Notes under the pieces: model-generated
What the model saw: only the letters and a program-made list of their open reading frames with translations
Databases searched by the model: none
Told to the model about the DNA's origin: nothing
Position numbers and translations under genes: made by a program
Shown: positions 53,839-61,652 of the stretch, in pieces
How positions within the stretch are numbered: position 1 is the stretch's first letter
How the letters are laid out: each line of letters starts with the position of its first letter
Source: Bifidobacterium adolescentis ATCC 15703
GTDB lineage: Bacteria > Actinomycetota > Actinomycetes > Actinomycetales > Bifidobacteriaceae
NCBI RefSeq assembly: GCF_000010425.1
Contig: NC_008618.1
Location: forward strand, 737,946 to 801,945
Length of the DNA: 64,000 nucleotides
Direction: 5' to 3'

Positions 53839-54002
53839 ACTAACGCGCGGGCTCCACTCGCCACCAAAGGGAATTCGAAAACGTCATGGCCCTTTTTTAG
53901 AGCATCCTACAAAACGGCATGGCGATTCCCTCGTTTGGTGCCGCCACTACAATGCCTCCGGAAGAGAACGACGAGCCGGCTGCGGCTGGCGGAGACAAAA
54001 AC

Positions 54003-55367
54003 ATGGTGCACAACAAGCAGGGCATAGACATGCTGCACGGGCGCATATGGACGAAAGTCCTGCGATTCGCGCTCCCCGTGGCGGCGACCGGCATTCTGGA
54101 ACAACTCTTCAACGCATCCGGCATCATGATCGTCGGCAACTTCTCCCAATCCGACGGCACCGCCGCGGTCGCGGCCGTCGGCTCCAACGCGCCCGTCACC
54201 GGACTCATCCTCAACCTGTTCATCGGCATCGCTCTCGGCGCGAACGTCGTCATCGCCAACGCCATCGGACGAGGCAGCCGCGAAGCGGTGCGCAACGCCG
54301 TGCACACGTCCATCGTCACCGCCCTGATCGGCGGCGTGATCGTCGCCATCATCGGAGAATTGCTCGCCGGCCCGCTTCTCGGCATGCTCAACGTGACCGC
54401 CGACGTGTTCCCCCTGGCGCTCGCATACCTGCGCATCTACCTCATCGGCATGCCCGTCATCCTGCTATACAATTTCGAAACAGCCATCTTCCGCAGCATC
54501 GGCGACACCCAGGCTCCGCTCGCCGTACTCGCCATTTCCGGCGTGCTCAACGTGACCATGGGACTGATTTTCGTCGTATTGTTCCATTGGGGTGTTTCGG
54601 GCGTCGCGACGGCCACCGTCATCGCGAACGTCGTCAGCTCCATGATTCTGCTGTATCGACTGGTTCATACTGACGCAGCCATCCATGTTGATTTGCGCGA
54701 GTTCGGCATCGACTGGTTCACCCTGCGTCAGATTCTGCGCATCGGACTGCCCGCCGGCGTGCAAAGCGCGGTGTTCGCCGTGGCCAACATCATCATCCAA
54801 GCCGCCATCAACAGTCTCGGCACCGTTGTCATGGCCGCCTCCAGCGCCGCGTTCAACATCGAAATCATCGCCTACTACGTGCTCAACTCGTTTAGCCAGG
54901 CCTGCGCCACCTTCACCGGGCAAAACTATGGAGCCAAACGGATTGGACGCTGCAAGCGCGTGCTTGGCATCTGCATTCTGGAGGATTTCATCGTCACCGC
55001 GGCCACCATCGCCGTCGTGCTGTTCTTCGGCCATAGTCTGCTGGCGTTGTTCGATGCGACACCGGAGGTCATTTCCGTCGGCTACACCAGACTCGTCATG
55101 GTGTTCTCCGCCTACACGTTCAGCATGCTATACGAGGTCATGTCCGGATATCTGCGCGGCTTCGGCATCTCACTGGTGCCGGCGCTGCTCACCGTAATCG
55201 GCGTGGTCGGCGTGCGCATCACTTGGATCGCGTTCGCGTTCCCCGCGCATCGCACGTTCGAGGCCATTATGATCGTCTACCCGATTAGCCTCGCCGCAAC
55301 CGCCGTACTCATCGGCATTGCTCTGCTCTGCTACCGTCCGTCCAAGCGATTCGCCGTTAAACCTTGA
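54003..55367 (+). CDS. MATE family efflux transporter
   Basis: The 454-residue membrane protein has twelve helices in two MATE repeats. FALPVAATGILEQLFNASGIMIVG opens repeat 1, followed by AAVAAVGSNAPVTGLILNLF. Repeat 2 starts LRIGLPAGVQSAVFAVANIIIQ. These exporters use Na+ or H+ to expel cationic drugs or metabolites, and specificity cannot be assigned. I chose ATG 54003 because GGAG lies 8 nt upstream; the frame is open to an ATG at 53919 with no ribosome site. The stop overlaps the convergent SDR gene by 11 nt. Confidence 0.9.
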   Translation: MVHNKQGIDMLHGRIWTKVLRFALPVAATGILEQLFNASGIMIVGNFSQSDGTAAVAAVGSNAPVTGLILNLFIGIALGANVVIANAIGRGSREAVRNAVHTSIVTALIGGVIVAIIGELLAGPLLGMLNVTADVFPLALAYLRIYLIGMPVILLYNFETAIFRSIGDTQAPLAVLAISGVLNVTMGLIFVVLFHWGVSGVATATVIANVVSSMILLYRLVHTDAAIHVDLREFGIDWFTLRQILRIGLPAGVQSAVFAVANIIIQAAINSLGTVVMAASSAAFNIEIIAYYVLNSFSQACATFTGQNYGAKRIGRCKRVLGICILEDFIVTAATIAVVLFFGHSLLALFDATPEVISVGYTRLVMVFSAYTFSMLYEVMSGYLRGFGISLVPALLTVIGVVGVRITWIAFAFPAHRTFEAIMIVYPISLAATAVLIGIALLCYRPSKRFAVKP

Positions 55368-56151
55368 GCGTGTGCGGCTTGCCGCCGTCCATGAACGCGG
55401 CGATTCGCCGGGTCAAAGCGCGGGGAAGAACCCGTTCCGCGAGCGCGCCCGCCTTGGTGAGCGGACCATGGTAGGCGAGGGTTGAGCCGCGCATCATCCT
55501 GCGGTAGGCGTACGTGGCAAGCTGACGTGCGGTGGCCGGTTTGGTCATGGTGAAGAAGTTGCGGCCACTCATATTCGCAGCCTTCTGAAAGCCGGTCGTG
55601 GTCGGACCGGGACATACGCAGGTCACCGTCACGCCCGTGCCGCGCAATTCGTGGGCCACTGCCTCGGATAGCGAACGCACGAATGCCTTCGACGCGAAAT
55701 ACATCGCCATGTATGGGCCTGCCATCATCGAGGCGACGGACGAAATATTCAAAATCCTGCCATGCCCGTTGGCGCGCATGTCTCGGCCATACCGATACGT
55801 CAACTCAGCGAGCGCATGCATGTTGAGCTGCATCATCTCATTTTGCCGGTTCCAGTCGGCGTCGAGAAAATCCGTCCAGTCAGCGAAGCCTGCGTTATTA
55901 ACGAGATGGTCGACCGCAATACCTTGTGATGTGGTGAAATCATGGAGTTTCTTCGGCGCATTTGCTTCGCTCAGATCTATGGCGAACGTCACCACATGCA
56001 CGCCAAAACGCTGCTCGAGCTTGGTTTTTACCATGTCAAGCCGTTCCTGGCTGCGGGCGGTGATCACCAGGTCATGTCCGTCCGCTGCGAACAGCGCCGC
56101 CAGTTCGCGTCCGATGCCGCCGGACGCTCCCGTGATGAGTGCGTATCCCAT
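55357..56151 (-). CDS. Short-chain dehydrogenase/reductase, DltE-like
   Basis: The 264-residue protein begins YALITGASGGIGRELAALFA, then VDHLVNNAGFADW near 78. The catalytic YFASKAFVRSL near 155 follows a conserved Ser in ISSVASMMAG. VTCVCPGPTTTGFQKAA is typical of the SDR group whose members are annotated as DltE/YqjQ-type dehydrogenases acting on lipids or carbonyls. The substrate is unknown. Its start is at the edge of a mirrored repeat element that it shares with the divergent ogt gene. The tail overlaps the MATE gene. Confidence 0.9.
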   Translation of the reverse strand: MGYALITGASGGIGRELAALFAADGHDLVITARSQERLDMVKTKLEQRFGVHVVTFAIDLSEANAPKKLHDFTTSQGIAVDHLVNNAGFADWTDFLDADWNRQNEMMQLNMHALAELTYRYGRDMRANGHGRILNISSVASMMAGPYMAMYFASKAFVRSLSEAVAHELRGTGVTVTCVCPGPTTTGFQKAANMSGRNFFTMTKPATARQLATYAYRRMMRGSTLAYHGPLTKAGALAERVLPRALTRRIAAFMDGGKPHTLKV

Positions 56152-56173
56152 GCCAACTCCTTCGTTTTGGTCC

Positions 56174-56367
56174 TATCTCGCCTATGAATGGCGGATTCGC
56201 GGGTCTGCCTGATGCTATCTCCACTATAGATGGCGGATGTTTTTCGACTTATACCCCCTGAGATAGTGTATGGGGGTAAAAAGCGCGGCTTTTCACTTTG
56301 CCGTCCGCCATCTATAAGCGAGATAACATGTGTCGAAAGACGAAATCCGCCATCCATAGGCGAGATA
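56174..56367. repeat. Four mirrored 22-bp units between divergent SDR and ogt
   Basis: Units begin at 56174 and 56216 in forward orientation, TATCTCGCCTAT..ATGGCGGA and TATCTCCACTAT..ATGGCGGA, and at 56304 and 56346 in reverse, TCCGCCATCTAT..GAGATA and TCCGCCATCCAT..GAGATA. The distance within each pair is exactly 42 nt. Each unit is itself an imperfect dyad (CGCCTAT against ATGGCGG). Between the pairs TACCCCCT and ATGGGGGTA form a hairpin near 56252-56278. The whole block fills the promoter region of both divergent genes and could be operator sites or an RNA element. Confidence 0.75.
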
Positions 56368-56396
56368 GGTGTTTTGTGGAGGGGTGGAGGACAGTG

Positions 56397-56951
56397 GTGA
56401 AAACAAAGTCGCATTACGATTCGCCGCTTGGCGGCATCACGCTGATCGCCGACGAAACGGCATTGCTCGGCCTGTGGTTCGATTGGCAGCCAGGCTATGC
56501 GGACGATGATTCCGCGGTTTTGGGTGATTCGCCGACGATTGGCGCCGCGAAACGATGGCTGGACGAATACTTTGCAGGTTGCATACCTCGGACCGAAGTG
56601 CCGTTGCTGCTGGAAGGCACGCCATTCCGCAAGGAAGCATGGGCATTGCTGCGGAAAGTGCCATACGGCGAAACGGTTTCATACGGCGGACTCGCACGTC
56701 GATTGGAGTTGAAACGTGCGGACGGGCGTAGGGTATCCGCACGCGCCATCGGAGGAGCGGTGCACCGCAATCCGATCGCGCTTATCGTGCCCTGCCATCG
56801 GGTCGTCGGCGCTGACGGCAGTCTCACCGGTTATGCGGGAGGCATTGAAACCAAAATCCGTCTGCTCCAACTCGAAGGCGTGCTGAAGCAGACGGAACGG
56901 ATGGATGTGGATTGCGAATCTATAGACCGGATTTGGCGATCCACCCGCTGA
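56397..56951 (+). CDS. ogt: Methylated-DNA--[protein]-cysteine S-methyltransferase
   Basis: Ogt repairs O6-methylguanine by moving the methyl group to its own cysteine. The 184-residue protein has an N-terminal ribonuclease-like domain and the catalytic part GTPFRKEAWALLRKVPYGET, then GRRVSARAIGGAVHRNP and the active-site motif VPCHRVVG near 140, followed by YAGGIETK. The GTG at 56397 lies 6 nt after GGAGG; the GTG at 56394 is too near. The four repeat units lie entirely in its leader and in that of the divergent SDR, so expression may be regulated. The 3' end overlaps the convergent flavodoxin gene by 32 nt. Confidence 0.92.
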   Translation: MKTKSHYDSPLGGITLIADETALLGLWFDWQPGYADDDSAVLGDSPTIGAAKRWLDEYFAGCIPRTEVPLLLEGTPFRKEAWALLRKVPYGETVSYGGLARRLELKRADGRRVSARAIGGAVHRNPIALIVPCHRVVGADGSLTGYAGGIETKIRLLQLEGVLKQTERMDVDCESIDRIWRSTR

Positions 56952-57435
56952 CGGCTTCGGCGGTTTTACTTGCGTTGTTCTGTGCGTCGGTCCCCATGAC
57001 CGCAAGCCCCGGCTTCACCGTCGTCTTGGTGATTGCGGCGATACGTTCCGGAGTCCGTCCAAGCCCGCTGCCGCCGTGCGTGCAGAACGGATAAATGGTC
57101 TTTCCGGACCAGTCGCGGCTTTCCAGAAAAGCGTACACGAGCATCGGCATATCGCCGCACCAAATCGGATAGCCGAGGAACACGGTATCGGACGAGTCGA
57201 GCGCATCGGTATCGCCGCTGAGCGTGAACGGCAGACGCACGTTGACACGCTGCTCCTCCTGCACCATTTCTGAGGTCGCGGCGTACCGTTCCGGATAAGG
57301 CTCGGTACGTGCGATTTCAATCATCGGCGAATCGGTCCGCCGGGCCACCTCTTGGGCAAGCTTCGCGGTATTGCCGACCGTCACCTCGCCCACTTCGTAG
57401 TTTTCGCCGGCGCGGGAGAAAAACACCACCACCAT
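56920..57435 (-). CDS. Flavodoxin family protein
   Basis: The 171-residue protein has a flavodoxin fold that binds FMN: VVVFFSRAGENYEVGEVTVGNT is the phosphate loop, VFLGYPIWCGDMPMLVYAFLE the second flavin loop, and PFCTHGGSGLGRT the third. It resembles flavodoxins that carry electrons in stress or B12-type reactions, so the partner is unknown. I chose ATG 57435 because AAAGGA lies 7 nt upstream; an ATG at 57483 has no such signal. patB ends 67 nt upstream, so it is probably the third gene of the DUF3737-patB-flavodoxin operon. Confidence 0.9.
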   Translation of the reverse strand: MVVVFFSRAGENYEVGEVTVGNTAKLAQEVARRTDSPMIEIARTEPYPERYAATSEMVQEEQRVNVRLPFTLSGDTDALDSSDTVFLGYPIWCGDMPMLVYAFLESRDWSGKTIYPFCTHGGSGLGRTPERIAAITKTTVKPGLAVMGTDAQNNASKTAEAVSGWIAKSGL

Positions 57436-57502
57436 GTTGCGTCCTTTCATGGTCCTTGAAGAGGCCGTTGCCGCATCCGTCATGCGTCAGTCCAAGGGTT
57501 TA

Positions 57503-58708
57503 TCAGTCCATCTTTGGAAACGATTGTGCTCGATACGCGAGCAGACCGTCGATGAACCGTGCAAGACCCTCGATCATGCGTGCACGCGGACAGGCCACGT
57601 TGATACGCACGAAATCATGACCGTTGCCACCATATTCGGAACCCTCGGAGAACATCACCTTATGCTCGCGTTTGAGATAATCGCACAACGCATCCGTGTC
57701 ATGCGTGATGGCCGAACAGTCGACCCACAACAGGTAGGTGGCATGTCCTTCGACCATGATGATGCGCCGGTCGGCCGGCACCGAAGCGTTGTATTTGTCG
57801 AACATCGCACGCGCGGTCGCCTTGTTGCCGGCCAGATAAGCGCGCAGTTCGTTCAGCCACGGTTCGCCCTCGTTGAACGCGGCCAGGGTGGCGTCCATGG
57901 CGAAGGCGTTCGGCTCCGCCACCTCATCGGTGTTCAAAGCTCGCCACACCTTATGACGCAGCACCGGATTCGGAATCATCACGGCCGCGGAATTCAGTCC
58001 TGCGATGTTGAACGTTTTGGTCGGAGCCATGCAGGTCACCGAATTCATCGCGCAATGCTCGCCCACCGAGGCGAACGGCACGTAATCGAAACCCGGATCG
58101 GTCAGATCGCAGTGGATCTCATCGCTGACCACCGTCACATGATGCTTCCAGCACAGTTCGCCGATACGTTCCAAAGTCTCACAATCCCAAATACGGTCGA
58201 TCGGATTATGCGGGTTGCACAGAATCATCAGCGTGGTCTGCGGGTCGGCGAGTTTCGTTTCGAAATCAGCCCAATCGATCTCGTAATGTCCTTCGCCGTC
58301 ATAGGCGAGCGGCGATTCAAGCACACGGCAGCCATTGTTGAGAATCGAATTGAAGAAGATGTTGTAGACCGGCGTCATGATCACGACGTTCTCGTTCGGC
58401 GTGGTGAGTTTCCTGACCATGCTGGAGATCGCCGGCACCACACCGGTGCAGAACACCAGCGAGTCCGGGTCGATGGCAAGCCCATGACGGCGTCCCCACC
58501 AATCCACGTACGCCTGATTCCATTCTGGCGGCACGATCGAATAGCCGAAAACGCCATGCTCGACGCGCCGACGCAACGCCTCGCGGATTACGGGCGCGGT
58601 CTGGAAATCCATATCCGCCACCCACATGGGCAGCGCGTCGCCAGCCTCCTCCCATTTGAGCGAGTACGTGCCGGAACGGTCGATCGGAGTATCGAAATCG
58701 TAAGTCAT
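57503..58708 (-). CDS. patB: PatB/MalY-type cysteine-S-conjugate beta-lyase
   Basis: These PLP enzymes cleave cystathionine or other cysteine conjugates, or act as regulators. The 401-residue protein has MWVADMDFQTAPVIREAL near 28, YSIVPPEWNQAYVDWW, then CNPHNPIDRIW near 163, where NPHNPxGRxW is usual, so Asp replaces Gly. VVSDEIHCDLT near 193 holds the PLP-binding Asp, and APTKTFNIAGL near 228 holds the PLP Lys. AGGA lies about 9 nt before the ATG. The DUF3737 gene ends 20 nt upstream, so the two are co-transcribed. Confidence 0.9.
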   Translation of the reverse strand: MTYDFDTPIDRSGTYSLKWEEAGDALPMWVADMDFQTAPVIREALRRRVEHGVFGYSIVPPEWNQAYVDWWGRRHGLAIDPDSLVFCTGVVPAISSMVRKLTTPNENVVIMTPVYNIFFNSILNNGCRVLESPLAYDGEGHYEIDWADFETKLADPQTTLMILCNPHNPIDRIWDCETLERIGELCWKHHVTVVSDEIHCDLTDPGFDYVPFASVGEHCAMNSVTCMAPTKTFNIAGLNSAAVMIPNPVLRHKVWRALNTDEVAEPNAFAMDATLAAFNEGEPWLNELRAYLAGNKATARAMFDKYNASVPADRRIIMVEGHATYLLWVDCSAITHDTDALCDYLKREHKVMFSEGSEYGGNGHDFVRINVACPRARMIEGLARFIDGLLAYRAQSFPKMD

Positions 58709-58728
58709 ACCGCCAATCCTACCTACTG

Positions 58729-59619
58729 TTATGCGGCGTCGGCTGTCACGATCGTCGTGGCCGTCGGATCGATTTTCGCCGGATCGAGCGTCAGCTCGTT
58801 GATATGGTCGGCGCGAATCGTGCCGGACGAAGGATTGAACACGCTGTCGATCGTGCCGCGCACGTCGGCATCGACGGAGGAATATTCGAACGCGAGCGTC
58901 GTATTGACGAGCCGGCAGTCACGCAACACCAGATGGTCCACGTAGCACAGGCCCTGCAGGCTTTCGATCGTGCAATGCTCGAACGTCACGTTACGCGAGT
59001 TCCACGCCAGATACTCGCCGGAAATGAACGAATCGCGCACCGTCACGTTCTCACAGTTCCAGAAACAATCCTTCGAAATCAGACGGGAATTGGAAATCTC
59101 CACGTTCCTTGCGCCATCGAACGGATAATTGCCCACCAAACGTAGGTTGTCGGCTTTCACATCCGCGCAATTCATCGCCAGATAGTCGCCATGCGCGCTC
59201 ACATTGTCCAACGTCACGCCGGAACAGGCCCACAATGTCTCCTCGGCGTTGACAAAATCCACGTTGCGTAACGTCACGTCATGGCAGCGGCGGAAATTCT
59301 TCGGCGCCTCGATCGTTGAATCCTCCACCGTGATATGGTCCGTGTACCATACGCCCGCACGTGCCATCTCAAACCACGTGCAGTCCTTCGCATCGATATC
59401 CGAGCAATACCACAGCGGATACTTCCATTTGAACGAGCTCGACCTCAGTTCGATGTCATGGGCATGCTTCAACGGCGATTCGCCATCGTCGAAAATCGTA
59501 TCGACGTACCGGCGGTCATGCGCGAAGAACTCCGCGCGCTCGCCGGTGAGGAACGCCTGGCGGGTTTCGGACATGTCCTGCTCCGCAGCGGATGTAAATG
59601 TATCTGGAGTGTTATTCAC
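58729..59619 (-). CDS. DUF3737 family protein, right-handed beta-helix type
   Basis: This protein of unknown function (about 296 residues) is built of short repeats with an asparagine/aspartate ladder: VTLRNVDFVNAEET, VTLDNVSAHGDYLAMNC, VTVRDSFISGEYLAWNS and VTFEHCTIESLQGLCYV. That is the pattern of a pectate-lyase-like beta-helix and of the DUF3737 family. A start at ATG 59634 is possible, but AAGGAG lies 6 nt before a GTG at 59619, which I chose. It is first in a row with patB and a flavodoxin, a grouping seen in other Gram-positives. Its promoter has the MerR-family layout. Confidence 0.82.
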   Translation of the reverse strand: MNNTPDTFTSAAEQDMSETRQAFLTGERAEFFAHDRRYVDTIFDDGESPLKHAHDIELRSSSFKWKYPLWYCSDIDAKDCTWFEMARAGVWYTDHITVEDSTIEAPKNFRRCHDVTLRNVDFVNAEETLWACSGVTLDNVSAHGDYLAMNCADVKADNLRLVGNYPFDGARNVEISNSRLISKDCFWNCENVTVRDSFISGEYLAWNSRNVTFEHCTIESLQGLCYVDHLVLRDCRLVNTTLAFEYSSVDADVRGTIDSVFNPSSGTIRADHINELTLDPAKIDPTATTIVTADAA

Positions 59620-59647
59620 CGTATGCTCCTTCATGCTCTGTTGGAAG

Positions 59648-59677
59648 AGAATAGGAACTTCAAGTACTTGAAGTCAA
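59648..59677 (-). promoter_or_regulatory. MerR-type promoter of the DUF3737-patB-flavodoxin operon
   Basis: On the minus strand, -35 TTGACT (59677-59672) and -10 TATTCT (59653-59648) are 18 bp apart, one longer than optimal. The 18-bp perfect palindrome ACTTCAAGTACTTGAAGT (59657-59674) fills the spacer and touches the -35. MerR-family activators bind such sites and twist the DNA. No merR-type gene lies in this window. Confidence 0.65.
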
Positions 59678-59678
59678 A

Positions 59679-59717
59679 CAGGGAGCCACGTTCGTCTGGA
59701 GCGAACACGGCTCCCTG
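59679..59717 (-). terminator. Hairpin after the FMN-reductase-like gene
   Basis: CAGGGAGCC at 59679-59687 pairs with GGCTCCCTG at 59709-59717; inside, a second GTTC/GAAC pairing continues after two mismatches. Only a few T follow on the minus strand. It separates the oxidoreductase gene from the DUF3737 operon. Confidence 0.6.
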
Positions 59718-59756
59718 CGGAAAATCGGGAAATGCGCGCCGAAACAGGCAGAGGAA

Positions 59757-60272
59757 TCAGCCGATCAGCGCTGCCGGATACTTCGCCGCGGCGGCGTCGA
59801 TCTGCTCATCGGTGGACGTGGCGACGCCTTGGATGAGGAACGGCTTCAGATATGTGGCATGCGTATGACGGAACGTGGTCTCGAACGGGGAAAGCAGCTC
59901 CTCCATGGTGCGCACATGGCTGCCTTCACGCGTGTAGGAGTCCGCCGGAGAGCCGGTGGACACGGCCAACATGAACTCCTTGCCTTCGAGCGCCCGCCCG
60001 CCGCCGTAGGCCCAGCCGGCCTTGATCACGTCATCCTCCCACTGCTTGAGCAGCGCGGGGGAGCTGTACCAGTAGAACGGGAACTGCAGCACGATGCGGT
60101 CATGCGTTTCGATGAGCTCCTGCTCATGTTCGACGTTGATTTTGAAGTCGGGATATGCGGCGTACTCGTCCATCACGGTCACGTCGCCGGTCTCGTTGGC
60201 CGCGTCCATGAGCTTGCGGTTGACCTGCGACTTCTCCAGATGCGGGTGGAACACCAGAACCAGTGTCTTCAT
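59757..60272 (-). CDS. NAD(P)H oxidoreductase, KefF/MdaB flavodoxin-like family
   Basis: The 171-residue FMN protein belongs to the family of quinone reductases and KefF-like partners. It opens with [19 protein letters not shown], whose HPHLxxSxxN loop binds FMN phosphate. [19 protein letters not shown] near 80 and [19 protein letters not shown] near 106 with TGSPADSYT are the standard FMN and nicotinamide sites. AAGGAG lies before the ATG. It is read toward the DUF3737 operon but a hairpin intervenes. Its role is probably the detoxification of quinones or nitro compounds. Confidence 0.9.
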   Translation of the reverse strand: MKTLVLVFHPHLEKSQVNRKLMDAANETGDVTVMDEYAAYPDFKINVEHEQELIETHDRIVLQFPFYWYSSPALLKQWEDDVIKAGWAYGGGRALEGKEFMLAVSTGSPADSYTREGSHVRTMEELLSPFETTFRHTHATYLKPFLIQGVATSTDEQIDAAAAKYPAALIG

Positions 60273-60296
60273 TCATGCTCCTTGTCCAAAGGTTTT

Positions 60297-60326
60297 TTGT
60301 TACGTTCCAGTATGCAGCATGATAAT
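60297..60326 (+). promoter_or_regulatory. Candidate promoter upstream of azlC
   Basis: TTGTTA at 60297-60302 and GATAAT at 60321-60326 are 18 bp apart. The azlC start is about 185 nt downstream, so the leader is long. Nothing else in the 238-bp gap is recognisable. Confidence 0.35.
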
Positions 60327-60510
60327 CTCGCCGCGCTTGCTTTGTACGTAATCCGTCGATGTCCACGCGCCGATACGGTTGCGCATGTTTTGTCGGGGTC
60401 GGCGATAGTATGTTGGCCGTCGTTGTGGCGCGTCGGGGTATATCAGGGCGCGGCAAGAGAAGGCATGAGAAGAGAAGCATGGGAACGGACGGAAGAAGGG
60501 CTGATATTTA

Positions 60511-61287
60511 ATGGTGCGGACGCAGAACAGGAATGCTGTCATGGGCAAGGCGTTCAGAACGGCGTTGCCGCGGACGTCGCCGGTCTGCATCAGCTTCTTC
60601 CTTCTGGCGTTGTCGTACGGCGTGCTGATGGGCACGCGCGGCTTTTCGTTCCTGTGGCCCATGTGCATGAGCGCGTTCATCTTCACCGGTTCCATGGAAT
60701 TCGTCACCGTGAATCTGCTGGTGTCCGCGTTCAACCCGTTCGTCACGTTCATGCTGGCCGTCATGCTCGGCACCCGTCATCTGTTCTACGGCATCTCCAT
60801 GCTCGGCCGGTTCAAGAACATGGGCGCCAAGAAGCCGTATCTCATTTTCTCGTTGTGCGACGAGACCTTCGCCATCGACAACGGCACCATCATTGCGGCC
60901 GACGTCGATCGCGGATGGTTCTACTTCTTCGTCGGCCTGCTCAACCAGTCATCATGGGTGGCCGGCGCCACGCTTGGCGGCCTTCTCGGAGAACGCATCA
61001 CCTTCAACACCTCCGGTCTCGACTTCATCATGACCGCCATGTTCGCCGTCATTTTCGTGGATCAATGGCTGACCACGAAACGCAAAAGCCACATGGCCGC
61101 GCTTACCGGCATAGCGGTGCCCGCGATCTGTCTGGGGGTGTTCGGCGCCGACAATTTCATGATCCCATCCCTGGTCGCCATGCTCGTCATGTTCATTCTG
61201 CTGCGGCCATACCTGGACGACCTGAAGATCGACAAGACGGACGGGGAGAACGAAACGAACAACGCGGACAAGGAGACGAACGCATGA
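60511..61287 (+). CDS. azlC: Branched-chain amino acid exporter large subunit AzlC
   Basis: AzlC with AzlD exports branched-chain amino acids or analogues. The 258-residue membrane protein has about seven helices with family motifs: [29 protein letters not shown] near 57 and [14 protein letters not shown] near 85, the last the most diagnostic. The charged C-terminal tail is Asp/Glu/Lys-rich. The start is the ATG at 60511, though a later ATG (MGKAF) at 60541 is possible and AAGGG is about ten bases upstream of the first. It overlaps azlD (ATGA), as in most genomes. Confidence 0.9.
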   Translation: MVRTQNRNAVMGKAFRTALPRTSPVCISFFLLALSYGVLMGTRGFSFLWPMCMSAFIFTGSMEFVTVNLLVSAFNPFVTFMLAVMLGTRHLFYGISMLGRFKNMGAKKPYLIFSLCDETFAIDNGTIIAADVDRGWFYFFVGLLNQSSWVAGATLGGLLGERITFNTSGLDFIMTAMFAVIFVDQWLTTKRKSHMAALTGIAVPAICLGVFGADNFMIPSLVAMLVMFILLRPYLDDLKIDKTDGENETNNADKETNA

Positions 61288-61622
61288 TGATCATGACCAC
61301 GTGGCAAGGCGTCATCACCATCATCATGGCGATGCTCGGCACCATGCTGACACGTTTCCTGCCGTTCCTGCTGTTCCCCGAATCGAAGGAACCGCCGCGT
61401 TTCATCACCTACCTGGGCACCGTCCTGCCGTATGCCATGACAGGCCTGCTCGTCGTGTACTCGCTCAAAGGAGTGCACCTGACGTCAGGCAGCCACGGCA
61501 TTCCCGAATTGTTGGCGATTATCGCAATCGCCCTGCTGCACATATGGAAAAGGAACATGCTGCTGTCGATCGCCGGCGGCACCGCCGTCTATATGCTGCT
61601 GGTACAGCTGGTTTTCTCGTAA
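61284..61622 (+). CDS. azlD: Branched-chain amino acid exporter small subunit AzlD
   Basis: The 112-residue protein has four hydrophobic helices and the AzlD motif [20 protein letters not shown] near 23, followed by [17 protein letters not shown]. It is the second subunit of the exporter. The ATG at 61284 overlaps the azlC stop by 4 nt and AAGGAG lies 8 nt upstream. It ends 30 nt before the convergent glycosidase gene with no clear terminator. Confidence 0.9.
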   Translation: MMIMTTWQGVITIIMAMLGTMLTRFLPFLLFPESKEPPRFITYLGTVLPYAMTGLLVVYSLKGVHLTSGSHGIPELLAIIAIALLHIWKRNMLLSIAGGTAVYMLLVQLVFS

Positions 61623-61652
61623 GACGGCTTCCGCCTGTGCTTGGCATTGCGA

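Noticed and set aside
56174..56367. CRISPR array or transposon end repeats
   Set aside because: The pitch is constant, but two copies are reversed and there is no transposase or target duplication.
59829..61283. Long in-frame extension upstream of azlD
   Set aside because: It crosses the oxidoreductase and azlC in other frames. azlD starts at 61284 by ribosome site and family length.
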